Assembly: GCA_050633545.1 (NCBI GenBank)
Contig: JBOEGS010000004.1
Location: forward strand, 382,994-446,993
Direction of reading: 5' to 3'
Length of the DNA: 64,000 nucleotides
Source: Litorivita sp050633545
GTDB taxonomy: Bacteria > Pseudomonadota > Alphaproteobacteria > Rhodobacterales > Rhodobacteraceae
Shown: positions 1-9,246 of the stretch, piece after piece
Layout of the letters: every line of letters begins with the position of its first letter
Position numbering within the stretch: the stretch's first letter is position 1
Program-made: the position numbers and the translations under genes
The notes under the pieces: generated by a model
Database searches by the model: none
What the model saw: only the letters and a program-made list of their open reading frames with translations
Told to the model about the DNA's origin: nothing

Positions 1-1
1 C

Positions 2-691
2 GGGGTGGCGATCCTCATTGCAATCGCGGTCCGTTCCTTGGCGCAGCAGTGGCTTGGCCCAAGGCGGCGCAACCTGCGCGATCTGGCGGTGCTCTGCGGC
101 AACTTGTTCATTTTTGCGCCGCTGTTGGTGAATTTCAATCATGCGCTTTTCCCCGACGCATCTCCGCCGTTGATGAATTGGAGAAATCTGGTCGTCTATG
201 TGCTGGTGATCAGCCTTGCGGTTCTGGTGATGCGGCGGATGCACGAAAACCGCGCGTTTCGGCAAAATGAATCCGGCGGTGTGAGCCTCGGGGACGCGCG
301 CCGTTTTGCTGTCGATGAGGCAATGGATCCTCTGGCCAGCGTGCCGTCTATCGAGCCTGTTCGCGCGTCCTCTGCGCTGCCGCGTCTTGCCGAGAGATTG
401 CCCAAGGGGGATGATCTTGGCGGGATTTTGCGGCTGAAGGTCAAGGACCATTTTGTGGATGTTGTGGGCCGCTCGGGACGTGTGCGGCTGCGGATGCGCT
501 TTGCTGATGCGATCAAGGAAATGGAGCCTGTCGAAGGCTATTGTATCCACCGGTCGCATTGGGTGGCGGCGTGTGCGATTGGTAGCGTGCGGCGCGAAGG
601 CGGCAAGGTCTACCTGTGTTTGACCAATGGCGACGAGGTGCCGGTGAGCCGCAAATACCGGCCGGATCTGGAAGCGGCGGGCGTGTTGTAG
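2..691 (+). CDS. LytTR DNA-binding domain membrane protein (5' end cut by window)
   Basis: The reading frame is open to the left edge, so the true start may lie outside; a GTG at base 5 is the first possible start inside. The visible 228 residues contain two hydrophobic segments (about residues 27-43 and 59-76), a polar linker, and a C-terminal domain (about 140-225) that looks like a LytTR DNA-binding domain: a run of basic and hydrophobic strands with RVRLRMRF, then YCIHRSHWVA and KVYLCLTNGDEVPVSRKY, where LytTR proteins carry their conserved RSH/N and 'vpvSR' elements. By family this would be a membrane-anchored transcription regulator. Its target is unknown; it lies convergent with the next gene, only 9 bases away. 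Confidence 0.75.
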   Translation, partial: GVAILIAIAVRSLAQQWLGPRRRNLRDLAVLCGNLFIFAPLLVNFNHALFPDASPPLMNWRNLVVYVLVISLAVLVMRRMHENRAFRQNESGGVSLGDARRFAVDEAMDPLASVPSIEPVRASSALPRLAERLPKGDDLGGILRLKVKDHFVDVVGRSGRVRLRMRFADAIKEMEPVEGYCIHRSHWVAACAIGSVRREGGKVYLCLTNGDEVPVSRKYRPDLEAAGVL

Positions 692-700
692 CGCGCCGTT

Positions 701-1525
701 TTAACCGCGTCTCGGGCGCGGTTTGAGCGCGGCAATCGCGCTTTGCACTTGGCGCGGCAGGGCGGTATCGGCCCCCTCTGGCGCGCTGTCCAGCGCGCTT
801 TCGACATCCTTGACCAAAATGCCGATAGAATTGTCGTCCCGCAGCCCGTCGCGGGCAAATTCGATCTCGTCGAAGCCCGAGGCCAGCCAGTTTTGCCCCG
901 AAGAGGTATGGATCAAATCAAGCAAGGCGCGCTCCTCCAACCCCGCCGCATCGCCCCAATCGAGCACAAGGCGGGTCATGGCGGTGTTTGATGCGGCCAG
1001 AAGGTTGTTCAACACTTTGGCCTGCATACCGCTGCCGAAGGCGCCCATATGATGGAAATGCGCGCCCATGGCGTCAAAGAGGGGCTGCTGCGCTGCGATA
1101 TCGGCCTCAGCGCCACCGAGCATAAACGATAGGCGTGCTTCGCGCGCGGCGATACTCGCTCCCGACATGGGCGCGTCGATAAGTGCAATAGAATTCGCTA
1201 TCCTCGCGCGCAGCCCTTTGACGTATCGCGGGCTCAGCGTCGAGGCGACGATGAGGCAGGACAGGTTCGGGGCGTCCAAGCAGCTTTGCGGTCCAAATAG
1301 GAGTGCTTCCGTCTGGCTCTGGTCGCGCACCACCGTGATCAGCGTTTCGATACTGTGCTTGAAAGAGGTTATGTCGCCGGTAACATGTGGGGAAGTCTTG
1401 GGGGCGATATCGAACCCGATCGCGGGAAACCCCGCTTGGATCAGCGCCTCCAGCATCGGCAGGCCCATCCGCCCGCAACCCGCGATCCCGATGGAGTTCG
1501 GCGTTTGGTGTGACCTTTGGCTCAT
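701..1525 (-). CDS. NAD(P)-dependent oxidoreductase, 3-hydroxyisobutyrate dehydrogenase family
   Basis: A 274-residue protein starting MSQRSHQTPN; the start at 1525 is preferred over an upstream ATG because AAAGGGA sits 7 bases before it. The N-terminus has a Rossmann dinucleotide motif GCGRMG (about residues 15-20). The central part has the family's GSGMQAKVLNN segment, whose Lys is the catalytic residue in beta-hydroxyacid dehydrogenases. The length is slightly below the usual 290-300. Substrate cannot be told: 3-hydroxyisobutyrate, tartronate semialdehyde and related beta-hydroxyacids are all possible. It stands alone, convergent with the LytTR gene and with no catabolic neighbours. Confidence 0.85.
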   Translation of the reverse strand: MSQRSHQTPNSIGIAGCGRMGLPMLEALIQAGFPAIGFDIAPKTSPHVTGDITSFKHSIETLITVVRDQSQTEALLFGPQSCLDAPNLSCLIVASTLSPRYVKGLRARIANSIALIDAPMSGASIAAREARLSFMLGGAEADIAAQQPLFDAMGAHFHHMGAFGSGMQAKVLNNLLAASNTAMTRLVLDWGDAAGLEERALLDLIHTSSGQNWLASGFDEIEFARDGLRDDNSIGILVKDVESALDSAPEGADTALPRQVQSAIAALKPRPRRG

Positions 1526-1651
1526 CGCGCAATCCCTTTGGCAACGCCGGAACAATGGCGCGGCAGGACCGGAAAGAAAAGTGGGAAAGATCCGACATCT
1601 ATTGGGCTCCTGTGTCCAAAGGGGTTGCGAGACGGGCGAAGGTCATTTGGG

Positions 1652-2254
1652 TTATGCGCGTTTTTTGCGCCGCGCAGCCCAACCGAGCACCCCGAGGCCA
1701 AGCGCCAGCGTCGGCAGCGAGGCGGGCAGGGGAACCGGCGAGTAAAGCTCTTCGGCATAGGTGAAATTGTCCGCGATCAGGTAGGGGCTGCGACCGCCCG
1801 TGATGCGCATGTCGATTTCGATTTGCGCGGTGTCAAAGATCACACCGAAGAAACCGGACGGGGCCGAGGCGCGTTCACCCCCGACGCGCAAGCGCGCGCC
1901 AGAAAAGCTGCCGGGTTGGGCGTAATCAAAGCCAAAGCCGATCATCGCGGTGTCAAAGGTAAAGGTCTGCCCGCCGCGATAGAACCACAGGTAGCCGGGG
2001 TAATCGAAGCCTGCGGCGCTGTTGTCATAGCAACCGCCGAGGACGCAGCCGTAGGTATTGCCGTCCAGCGTGTAATCGCCGCGGTCGATCGAGGTGGAAT
2101 AGCCCTGCGCAGAATCGCCGAGCGTGTCGGTGGTCTCGCCTGCAAGAGCGGCTTCGAAGGCCGCGCGGTCGGTATAGGTCACGACGGCGGCATTGGCAGC
2201 GCTGGCGGCAAGGCCAAGCGCGGCGGCGAGGGTGAGGTTGGTAAGCATATTCAC
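1652..2254 (-). CDS. Exported VPLPA-CTERM sorting domain protein
   Basis: A 200-residue protein with an N-terminal signal peptide (cleavage probably after AANAA, about residue 23) and a C-terminal sorting tail: VPLPASLPTL, a short hydrophobic stretch, and a basic end AARRKKRA. This tripartite tail is the VPLPA-CTERM variant of PEP-CTERM sorting signals, seen mostly in Rhodobacterales, and implies processing by an exosortase-type enzyme encoded elsewhere. The body has no domain I recognise. Start: GTG at 2254 has AGGAG seven bases upstream; an ATG two codons later is the alternative. A second protein with the same tail lies at 17896-18465. Confidence 0.85.
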   Translation of the reverse strand: MNMLTNLTLAAALGLAASAANAAVVTYTDRAAFEAALAGETTDTLGDSAQGYSTSIDRGDYTLDGNTYGCVLGGCYDNSAAGFDYPGYLWFYRGGQTFTFDTAMIGFGFDYAQPGSFSGARLRVGGERASAPSGFFGVIFDTAQIEIDMRITGGRSPYLIADNFTYAEELYSPVPLPASLPTLALGLGVLGWAARRKKRA

Positions 2255-2325
2255 TGGTATTCTCCTAAAATTTTACAGATCGGGGCTGGCAGCGCCCGTG
2301 TCGGGGGTTCAATCTATAGTTGGCG

Positions 2326-3645
2326 TTATTTGACGATGACCTCGTCCTTGACGAACATATTGGCCCACGCGCGGTCGATCAGATCGGGGGTCATCTGGTA
2401 AGGGATGCCTTCGAATTCGCAAATCGAGCGCATCTGGTCGATCAAGAAGATCGGTTGATAGTTCGCATAGACGTTGTCGATGGTGGGGTATTTGGTTTGC
2501 AGCAAATGGACGAGCGATGCCTCGTCCAAAGGCACATTGCGTTTGCGCGCCACCATGGCGAAAATCTTCAGGAAGTTTTCCTGATCCGGCCCGTCGATTT
2601 TGATCTTGAAGAAAATCCGGCGCAGGGCGGCGTTATCGAAAATCTCGTTCGGGTGGAAGTTGGTCGAGAAGATGACCAGCGTATCGAAAGGCACTTCGAA
2701 TTTCTCGCCCGATTGCAGGGCAAGGATATCCTTGTTTTCTTCAAGCGGCACGATCCAGCGGTTGACCAACGCCTGCGGCGGCTCGGCCTGACGGCCAAGG
2801 TCATCGACGATGAAAATGCCGCCGGTGGATTTAAGCTGTAGCGGCGCCTGATAGGTGCGCGCGGTGGGGTTATAGACCAGATCAAGCATCGACAGCGACA
2901 GCTCGCCGCCTGTGATCACGGTGGGGCGTTCGCAGCGCACATAGCGCGTGTCAAAGGTGCGCTTGCGGCGCAGGGAATTGGGATCGTCCACTTCGACCTC
3001 GGCCGCACTGTGCACGATCGGGTCATAGACGGTGATCACCTGACCGGCATATTCAATGGCGCGGGGCACGAAAATCTTGTCGCCCATCGCGTCGCGGATG
3101 CCGTTGGAGATCGAAGATTTCCCGTTGCCCGGAGGGCCATACATCAACACCGAGCGCCCCGCCGAAACCGCAGGCCCCAGTTGGTCCAAAAGGTCCGGCG
3201 GCAAGATCAGATGCCCCATCGCATTGGTCAATTGCTCGCGGGTGATTTGCAGGTTGCGGATCGATTGGCGTTTGATTTGCTCGCGGTAGACATCGAGCGG
3301 CACCGGCATGGCGCCAAAATATTCCGATTGCGCCAAAGCGTCGAGCGCGCGCGATTTGCCCGCATCGGTCAATTGATAGGCCATTTCGTTCGTGGTCGCC
3401 GTCGCGTTGAGCGTGCCCATCGCCTCGAGAAGGCGCTGTTCGCGCGCCATGTCGATCAGCTCTTGCGTGACCTGCAGCGGCAGGCAAATCGCCTCGGCCA
3501 GATCGGAGGCATAGTTGATATTCTTGCGAAACAGCGTCTTGAGCAAAATATCCCGCATCATCACGGTGGGCAGCTGCATCTCGCCCATGGTCTTTGGGGG
3601 AGGGGGGGGCTGCACGCCGGTGGGCGGTGTCACTTGCATATTCAT
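2326..3645 (-). CDS. AAA+ ATPase at the distal end of the Tad pilus locus
   Basis: A 439-residue cytoplasmic protein. An N-terminal proline-rich stretch (PPTGVQPPPPP) precedes a helical region. The AAA+ core has Walker A GPPGNGKSS (about residues 170-178), Walker B GIFIVDDLG (about 276-284), a sensor-1-like IFSTNFHPNE and Arg-rich ALRRIFFKI. No protease or DNA-binding domain is visible. It is last on the minus strand after the tad genes, separated from the prepilin peptidase gene by 195 bases, and shares their orientation. A role in pilus assembly or its control is inferred from position only. CGGAGCG lies just before the chosen ATG. Confidence 0.8.
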   Translation of the reverse strand: MNMQVTPPTGVQPPPPPKTMGEMQLPTVMMRDILLKTLFRKNINYASDLAEAICLPLQVTQELIDMAREQRLLEAMGTLNATATTNEMAYQLTDAGKSRALDALAQSEYFGAMPVPLDVYREQIKRQSIRNLQITREQLTNAMGHLILPPDLLDQLGPAVSAGRSVLMYGPPGNGKSSISNGIRDAMGDKIFVPRAIEYAGQVITVYDPIVHSAAEVEVDDPNSLRRKRTFDTRYVRCERPTVITGGELSLSMLDLVYNPTARTYQAPLQLKSTGGIFIVDDLGRQAEPPQALVNRWIVPLEENKDILALQSGEKFEVPFDTLVIFSTNFHPNEIFDNAALRRIFFKIKIDGPDQENFLKIFAMVARKRNVPLDEASLVHLLQTKYPTIDNVYANYQPIFLIDQMRSICEFEGIPYQMTPDLIDRAWANMFVKDEVIVK

Positions 3646-3840
3646 CGTTTCGCTCCGTTACTTGCTCGGCCACATAGGCACAGGCCCCTGCAAACGGGGG
3701 CTCTTGGCGCTATTAGAGCGATGAAGCATGGCCGAATAAGGGCAATACGGGGGAAGCATGGCGGCAGTATGGGGGATTTTTTGCGAGAGGGCCGCCGCTT
3801 AGCGGGCCGGATCACAGGTTAAGCGTTGCGGCTAACCCCT

Positions 3841-4359
3841 TCAGGCGCCGTAATAAATACCCAAGAGCAAATAGATCGCCAGCGTGCCGCCAAGGCACAG
3901 GCCCATGGGGAATTTACCATGGCGTTTCCAGCTTTCCCATTCGGGGGCCAAACGCGACAGGGCAGAGTATTTGACCGCGCGGTGGGTGGCGATGCCCGCC
4001 ACCACATTGGCCATAAAGAGCCACAACAGCAGGTTCAAATCGCCCAAGGCGATAAAGGGTGCGGCGGCGGCAGCGAATTTGGCATCGCCCGCCCCCAACA
4101 GCCCCGCCGCATTGGCGAGAATGCCGATCACCAGCACCACAACCAGATGCACCAGCCGAAAGCCGTAATCGGGCAAAGGCAGCACGAAAAGACCCAAGAG
4201 CACAAATATCAAGGCCAGCACGAGGACCGATCTATTGGGGATTTTCATCCGGCTCAGGTCGCTATAGGCGGCCCAAACACAAACAGGCAGGACGAAGGGC
4301 GCAAACAGCGCCGCTTCGCCCTTGGTGATGGCCATCGAGAGATCAATGCTAAGCGTCAT
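3841..4359 (-). CDS. cpaA: Prepilin peptidase, A24 family (TadV/CpaA)
   Basis: A 172-residue polytopic membrane protein with about five hydrophobic segments. The two aspartates of A24 aspartyl prepilin peptidases are visible: one in the first cytoplasmic loop (YSDLSRMKIPNR, about residues 32-43) and the GxGD-type motif LLGAGDAKF (about 88-96). It lacks the N-methylation domain of long PilD enzymes, as expected for TadV/CpaA. Known role: cleavage of the leader of Flp prepilins and pseudopilins at the inner membrane. It lies in the tad gene run, 9 bases after the TPR lipoprotein gene, so it is probably cotranscribed. Confidence 0.88.
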   Translation of the reverse strand: MTLSIDLSMAITKGEAALFAPFVLPVCVWAAYSDLSRMKIPNRSVLVLALIFVLLGLFVLPLPDYGFRLVHLVVVLVIGILANAAGLLGAGDAKFAAAAAPFIALGDLNLLLWLFMANVVAGIATHRAVKYSALSRLAPEWESWKRHGKFPMGLCLGGTLAIYLLLGIYYGA

Positions 4360-4368
4360 GCCGCCAGA

Positions 4369-5220
4369 TCAGGTGTTCTTTTCCAGCGCGCGCAGCGAGC
4401 GCACGGCGGATTCGAAATGTTGCGGATGGGTGTCGATCGCTTCGCGCAGCAGACCCTTGCCGGTTTCCACATCGCCCTGTTTGATCGCGGACAGGCCCAG
4501 CGTGTGCAACAGTTGCGCGCGCTCGACTTGGCTCATCGGGATCACGGGCAGGTTGTAATTGCGCTGCGCTCCGCGGGCGAGGACCATGTTGTTTTTGGCG
4601 GTGAACAGCGTGTCGTCTTGGGAGATCGCGTCAGAGAACATGCGCTCGGCCCCTGCAAAATCGCCGCGCGTCAGTTTGGAATAGCCCCAGTTGTTCATCA
4701 CGCCTGCCGGACGGGTGGTCAGGCCCACGGCGGTCTCGTAAAAGCTGTCGGCCTTTTTCCAATCCTTGTTGCTGTCGGCCACCATGGCTTCGAGGCGGTA
4801 GCGTTTGAAGGTTTCGACCGTCGGCGGGATGGTGTCGAGTGTGGCTTTTGCGTCCTTCCAATTGCCCGCGCGGATCAAAGCATCGGCATAATCGACCTTA
4901 TCGTCCGAGGTGCTGTCTTTGTGCTTGACCACATCGGCATAGGCTTTGGCGGCCTCGTCTATACGTTTGGCGCGCACCAAGGATGCCGCCAGACCGCGGG
5001 CCAGATCGATGCGATCAGGGTTCTCGCCAAGGGTGCGGCGGAAGTAGACCACGGCCTCGTTGGGGTCCGCGACGGTCAACATGATGTCACTCATGTTGCT
5101 TTCGTCGATGACGTTAACTGCTTGAAAAGCCCGAGAAACTTCCTTGTCGCCCGCTTTTTGGCAACCGCTCAGTGCAACCGTGCCGGACAGGCACAGGGTA
5201 AGAAAGATAGATTGGCGCAT
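4369..5220 (-). CDS. TPR lipoprotein of the Tad locus (TadD-like)
   Basis: A 283-residue protein with a lipoprotein signal: hydrophobic N-terminus ending LSGC, with the lipidated Cys at about residue 20. The rest is helical with TPR-like units, for example AARGLAASLVRAKRIDEAAKAYADV-type spacing, AGNWKDAKATLD and WKKADSFYETAVGL. TadD-type TPR lipoproteins help assemble or localise the Tad secretin. It follows a second, shorter TPR lipoprotein gene with a 33-base gap and precedes the prepilin peptidase. AAAGGACG provides the ribosome binding site. Confidence 0.82.
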   Translation of the reverse strand: MRQSIFLTLCLSGTVALSGCQKAGDKEVSRAFQAVNVIDESNMSDIMLTVADPNEAVVYFRRTLGENPDRIDLARGLAASLVRAKRIDEAAKAYADVVKHKDSTSDDKVDYADALIRAGNWKDAKATLDTIPPTVETFKRYRLEAMVADSNKDWKKADSFYETAVGLTTRPAGVMNNWGYSKLTRGDFAGAERMFSDAISQDDTLFTAKNNMVLARGAQRNYNLPVIPMSQVERAQLLHTLGLSAIKQGDVETGKGLLREAIDTHPQHFESAVRSLRALEKNT

Positions 5221-5253
5221 TTTGCTGCGTCCTTTTACTGCCTTCGCCTCAGA

Positions 5254-5823
5254 TCACTGGATTGAGCGGATAAGGTAGGTGCTACTGCCCCGCCGGACCA
5301 GTTTGTAGTCTTGTTCTTGGCTCTCATCATATGACGGATTTTCCGTTTTTGCGAGTGCCAAGCGTAAATTATCACGAATTGAGTCACTTTGGCCATTATC
5401 AAGCGCATAGGCGCGCTCGAGGATCTTGGCGGCTTCGGGGATTTTGCCCCGTTCCATAAGCACCACGCCAAGGTTGTTCCATGCCTCGGGGCTGGCTTCG
5501 TCGGTCTTGATGGCGCGGCGCAGCAGGCTCTCGGCCTGTCCCAAACGGCCAAGGCCGAGGTTGGCGGTGCCAAGGGCCGAAAGCGTGTCTACGGTCAGCC
5601 CCTCGCGCGCGGCGGCGCGGGTGAAGGCATCGAGCGCCAGCTCATATTCGCCCGCCTCCATCAACCGGTGCCCGACGAGCAATCCATCCACCGGTTCGGC
5701 GTCGGCCAGACCAGGGGCAAAGGCACCACGCGGCGCGTTAAGGCCGCCTGCGGAGCAAGCGGCCAAAAACGGTATCATTGTGAGCAGCAGCGCCCATTGG
5801 CGCGCCGGTCTTGCGGGCTGCAT
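5254..5823 (-). CDS. TPR lipoprotein of the Tad locus, second copy (TadD-like)
   Basis: A 189-residue lipoprotein (lipobox LAAC, Cys about residue 23) with three to four TPR units, e.g. YELALDAFTRAA, LGRLGQAESLLRRAI and GKIPEAAKILERAY. It begins one base after the tadC stop codon; its Shine-Dalgarno GGAGG lies inside the end of tadC, so translation is probably coupled. Two TPR lipoproteins in tandem are common in alphaproteobacterial tad loci. Which of the two is the functional TadD equivalent cannot be told from sequence. Confidence 0.82.
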   Translation of the reverse strand: MQPARPARQWALLLTMIPFLAACSAGGLNAPRGAFAPGLADAEPVDGLLVGHRLMEAGEYELALDAFTRAAAREGLTVDTLSALGTANLGLGRLGQAESLLRRAIKTDEASPEAWNNLGVVLMERGKIPEAAKILERAYALDNGQSDSIRDNLRLALAKTENPSYDESQEQDYKLVRRGSSTYLIRSIQ

Positions 5824-6807
5824 CTATTGCAGGCCTCCCATGTTGCCCATCTGGGTAATCCCTTGCACGGACGGGCCGACCAGAATGATCAAAAGCGGCG
5901 GCACCGTGAACATCATTGTGGCAAGTGTCATCTTCGTAGGCAACTTGTTTGCGGCTTCTTCGGCGCGCATCACGCGTTTGTCACGCATTTCCCCAGCGTA
6001 AACCCGAAGCGCATCCGAGATCGAGGTGCCGAAGGTGGCCGATTGCACGAGCACGGTGACAAAGGAGCTGACGTCTTGCACGCCGCAACGCTCGGACATA
6101 TCGCCCAAAACGCTGACCTTGTCCTTACCGGCCTTCATCTCATGGGCGACCATTTGAAATTCGTCGGCCAATGCGGGGTAGGAGGCGCGCAATTCGCCCG
6201 ACACGCGGTTGATCGATTGATCGAGCGATTGACCCGCCTCCACGCAAACCAGCATCATATCAAGCGAGTCCGGAAAGCCGTTTGTGATCTCTTCTTGGCG
6301 CGTCTGCACGCGTTTGGTGATCCAGTATTTCGGAAGCATATAGCCCACGCCGCCAGGGCCAAGGATATACATCGCCATCTGTTGGGTGTTGGTCTCGCCG
6401 CCCGATTTGGTGGTGATGTAATAGACCACACCCGCGATCAAAAAGCCCAGCCCCAGCGCGAATTGCGCAAAGTGGAAATAGCGCACCGCGTCCTTGGAGC
6501 GATAGCCCGCGCGGATCAGCTTGAGCCGGACCGCAGAATATTCCTCTTCGGATTTGGGCTCCAAAAAGGAGGCATAGCGGTCAAGCTTTTGGTTGCGGCT
6601 GTCCACACGCAGGCGCTCGTCGGTCTTGGCGGATTTGGCCGAAACCTTTTGCGCCTTGAGCCGGTCCAGAGGGTCGGCCTTTTTGTTGAGCATCACCGGA
6701 AGGGTGATGATGATCATCACCAGCCCGACAAACCCGACCGCCATCAAGGGGCCGAATTCACCGAATTGAGCGACGAGCAGCTCGTTGATCGGGGCAAGAA
6801 TCTCCAT
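5824..6807 (-). CDS. tadC: Tad pilus inner-membrane platform protein TadC
   Basis: A 327-residue type II secretion F-family protein. Hydrophobic segments lie near the N-terminus (MAVGFVGLVMIIITLPVML), in the middle (about 117-165) and at the C-terminus (MFTVPPLLIILVG). The cytoplasmic GspF-like region contains FPDSLDMMLVCVEAGQSLDQ and the AGKDKVSVLGDMSERCGV segment typical of TadC. Together with TadB it forms the inner-membrane base that couples the CpaF ATPase to pilus extension. The gene follows tadB after 12 bases with AAGGAA as ribosome binding site. Confidence 0.93.
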   Translation of the reverse strand: MEILAPINELLVAQFGEFGPLMAVGFVGLVMIIITLPVMLNKKADPLDRLKAQKVSAKSAKTDERLRVDSRNQKLDRYASFLEPKSEEEYSAVRLKLIRAGYRSKDAVRYFHFAQFALGLGFLIAGVVYYITTKSGGETNTQQMAMYILGPGGVGYMLPKYWITKRVQTRQEEITNGFPDSLDMMLVCVEAGQSLDQSINRVSGELRASYPALADEFQMVAHEMKAGKDKVSVLGDMSERCGVQDVSSFVTVLVQSATFGTSISDALRVYAGEMRDKRVMRAEEAANKLPTKMTLATMMFTVPPLLIILVGPSVQGITQMGNMGGLQ

Positions 6808-6819
6808 GATTTCGGTTCC

Positions 6820-7788
6820 TTAGACTTTGATGTTAACGAGCATGCGCATGACGAACAGGTTGGTGGCCAAGAAGCCCCCGACCGCCAGACAGGCCGGAAT
6901 GAACAGCGCGTGGTCCTTGACGTCGTCATAGTAGTGCGGGTCGAGAATGTTGATCACGATCAGCGCGACAATCGGGAAGGCCGACAGGAATTTGCCCGAC
7001 CATTTTGCCTCGGCGGTGATCGCTTTCACGCGGCGGAAGAGGCGGAAGCGTGCGCGGATCACCTTGGCCAGACCGGCGAGGATCTCGGCGAGGTTACCCC
7101 CCGATTGCTGTTGAATGGTCACGGCCACCGCGAGGAAGCGCAAATCCTGCATGTCGATGCGTTCGGCCATATCCTTGAGCGCCTCACCCATATCGCGGCC
7201 GTAGGCGGCCTCGTCGGCGATAAAGCCGAACTCGGAGGCCAAAGGATCCCCGACCTCTTTTGCGACAATGGAAATTGCAGAGGCAAAAGGGTGACCGACA
7301 CGCAAGGAGCGCACCATAAGTTCGACCGCATCGGGCAATTGCTCTTCGATCATCGAAATGCGTTTGTTTGCCTTCATGGAGACCCACATATAGACACCGC
7401 CCACACCCATGCCGACGCCGACAAGGGCGCGCACGGGCACCGAGGTTTCGGTGCCGATGGTCATGCCAAGGAAGGCCACCACCGAAAGGCCGGCCATCAC
7501 CAACATCAATTGCTTTGGTGTAAAGGCGATGGCCGCCTTTTGCGCTTTATCCGCGAGCAGTGAATAAAGCGGGATCGTGCGGTTTTTGCCGTGCTGGTTC
7601 ATCTCTTTGCGCAGCTTGGCCATGACCTCTTCGCGCCGGTTGCCCTTCTCGATCATTTCGAGACGGCGATTGACGCGGTTGTTGAGGCTGATGGATTTGC
7701 CGAAAACCGTCAGATACAGGCCTTCGACGAGCGCCAGCACGCCCAGAAAGATGAGCGCGTAGATAATGGGGGCTGAGCTGATGACCAT
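6820..7788 (-). CDS. tadB: Tad pilus inner-membrane platform protein TadB
   Basis: A 322-residue GspF-domain membrane protein. Hydrophobic segments are at residues about 5-27, 95-135 and near the C-terminus (ALFIPACLAVGGFLATNLFV). The F-domain signature LPDAVELMVRSLRVGHPFASAI and QQSGGNLAEILAGLAKVIRAR is typical of TadB. It works with TadC as the inner-membrane platform of the Flp pilus. The start ATG follows GGAG, which overlaps the cpaF stop, so cpaF, tadB and tadC form one operon. Confidence 0.93.
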   Translation of the reverse strand: MVISSAPIIYALIFLGVLALVEGLYLTVFGKSISLNNRVNRRLEMIEKGNRREEVMAKLRKEMNQHGKNRTIPLYSLLADKAQKAAIAFTPKQLMLVMAGLSVVAFLGMTIGTETSVPVRALVGVGMGVGGVYMWVSMKANKRISMIEEQLPDAVELMVRSLRVGHPFASAISIVAKEVGDPLASEFGFIADEAAYGRDMGEALKDMAERIDMQDLRFLAVAVTIQQQSGGNLAEILAGLAKVIRARFRLFRRVKAITAEAKWSGKFLSAFPIVALIVINILDPHYYDDVKDHALFIPACLAVGGFLATNLFVMRMLVNIKV

Positions 7789-7793
7789 TGGGG

Positions 7794-9227
7794 TTACTCC
7801 GCAGCGATGGGTTCAAAGATGGCAGGGGGCAGATCATAGCCCCACATCCGGAAGCGTTCGGAGAAATGCGAACGCACGCCGGTTGCGGTGAAGTGACCGA
7901 TGATTTTGTTGTCCGGCGTCAGGCCGACACGTTGGAAGCGGAAAATCTCCTGCATGGAAATCACGTCGCCCTCCATGCCGGTGATCTCGGTGATCGAGGT
8001 CATGCGGCGCGAGCCGTCCTGCAAACGCGAGGCCTGCACGATCAGGTTCACAGCCGAGGAAATCTGGCTGCGCACGGCTTTGAGGGGCATTTCGATCCCC
8101 GCCATGGCAATCATGTTTTCCAGTCGCGAGATCCCGTCGCGCGGGTTGTTGGCGTGGATGGTGGTCATCGATCCGTCGTGGCCGGTGTTCATGGCCTGAA
8201 GCATGTCGATGACTTCCTCGCCGCGGGTTTCCCCGACGATGATCCGGTCCGGACGCATCCGCAGAGCGTTTTTCAAACAATCGCGCGGGCTGACCTCGCC
8301 TTTGCCTTCGACGTTCGGCGGGCGCGATTCCATGCGGCCCACGTGGATCTGTTGCAATTGAAGTTCGGCGGTGTCTTCGATCGTCAGGATGCGTTCGGCA
8401 TTGTCGATAAAGGAGGACAGCGCGTTCAGCGTGGTGGTTTTACCCGAGCCCGTCCCGCCCGAAACGATCACATTGAGACGCGTGGCGACAGCGGCCTGAA
8501 GGTAGGCGGCCATCTCTTCGGTGAAGGCCCCGAATTTGACCAGATCGTCAATCCCGAGCTTGTCCTTCTTGAACTTCCGGATCGAGACCAACGAGCCGTC
8601 CACCGCCACTGGCGGCACCATGGCGTTGAACCGCGAGCCGTCTTGCAAGCGCGCATCGACGTAGGGGTTGCTTTCGTCAACGCGGCGGCCCACGGCGGAT
8701 ACGATTTTATCGATGATCCGGAGCAGGTGCTTTTCGTCTTTGAACGTCACATCGGTGAGCTCCAGCTTACCGGCGCGTTCAACGAAAATCTGCTGCGGCC
8801 CGTTGACGAGAATATCGTTCACCGTGTCGTCTTGCAGCAAGGTTTCAAGCGGGCCAAGGCCGCGCACCTCGTCGTAAAGCTCTTTGGTCAACTGTGTGCG
8901 GTCATCGCGGTTCAGCACGATGCTTTGCGCCTCAAGATATTCGGCGGCAATGGCGTTGATTTCGCCGCGCAACTCGGCCTCGCTGGCCTTGTCCAATGCG
9001 GCAAGGTTGAGGTTGTCCAGCAATTCGCGGTGCAGGTCCAATTTGACCTCGCCCATCCGCTCCTTGCGTTTGAGTTCCTTGTCGGCGGGCACCACACGAG
9101 CATCTACCGGCATCGGGCGGCGCATGGATGCGGCTTGCTCGACGGGGGCGGTTTTGGGGGCGGGGGCCGCCGCGACCGCTTTGGCGGAGGGGCTGGCGGT
9201 GCCGTCTTTTTTGTAACGCGAGAACAT
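7794..9227 (-). CDS. cpaF: Tad pilus assembly ATPase CpaF/TadA
   Basis: A 477-residue type II/IV secretion ATPase. After an Ala/Pro-rich N-terminus and a helical domain, the catalytic core shows Walker A SGGTGSGKTT (about residues 255-264), the Asp box ILTIEDTAELQLQQ, Walker B region RPDRIIVGETRG and the His box GSMTTIHANNPRD. All key residues are intact. It powers Flp pilus extension, and in some species retraction, from the cytoplasmic face of the inner membrane with TadB/TadC. It lies between cpaE and tadB in the same orientation. Confidence 0.95.
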   Translation of the reverse strand: MFSRYKKDGTASPSAKAVAAAPAPKTAPVEQAASMRRPMPVDARVVPADKELKRKERMGEVKLDLHRELLDNLNLAALDKASEAELRGEINAIAAEYLEAQSIVLNRDDRTQLTKELYDEVRGLGPLETLLQDDTVNDILVNGPQQIFVERAGKLELTDVTFKDEKHLLRIIDKIVSAVGRRVDESNPYVDARLQDGSRFNAMVPPVAVDGSLVSIRKFKKDKLGIDDLVKFGAFTEEMAAYLQAAVATRLNVIVSGGTGSGKTTTLNALSSFIDNAERILTIEDTAELQLQQIHVGRMESRPPNVEGKGEVSPRDCLKNALRMRPDRIIVGETRGEEVIDMLQAMNTGHDGSMTTIHANNPRDGISRLENMIAMAGIEMPLKAVRSQISSAVNLIVQASRLQDGSRRMTSITEITGMEGDVISMQEIFRFQRVGLTPDNKIIGHFTATGVRSHFSERFRMWGYDLPPAIFEPIAAE

Positions 9228-9246
9228 CTATATTACTTTCTCTTTC

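Noticed and set aside
5389..7563. 724-codon open frame on the plus strand over tadC and tadB
   Set aside because: It is a long shadow of the GC-rich minus-strand genes; it is rich in His, Arg and Gly, has no domain, and the opposite strand has clear TadB/TadC proteins.
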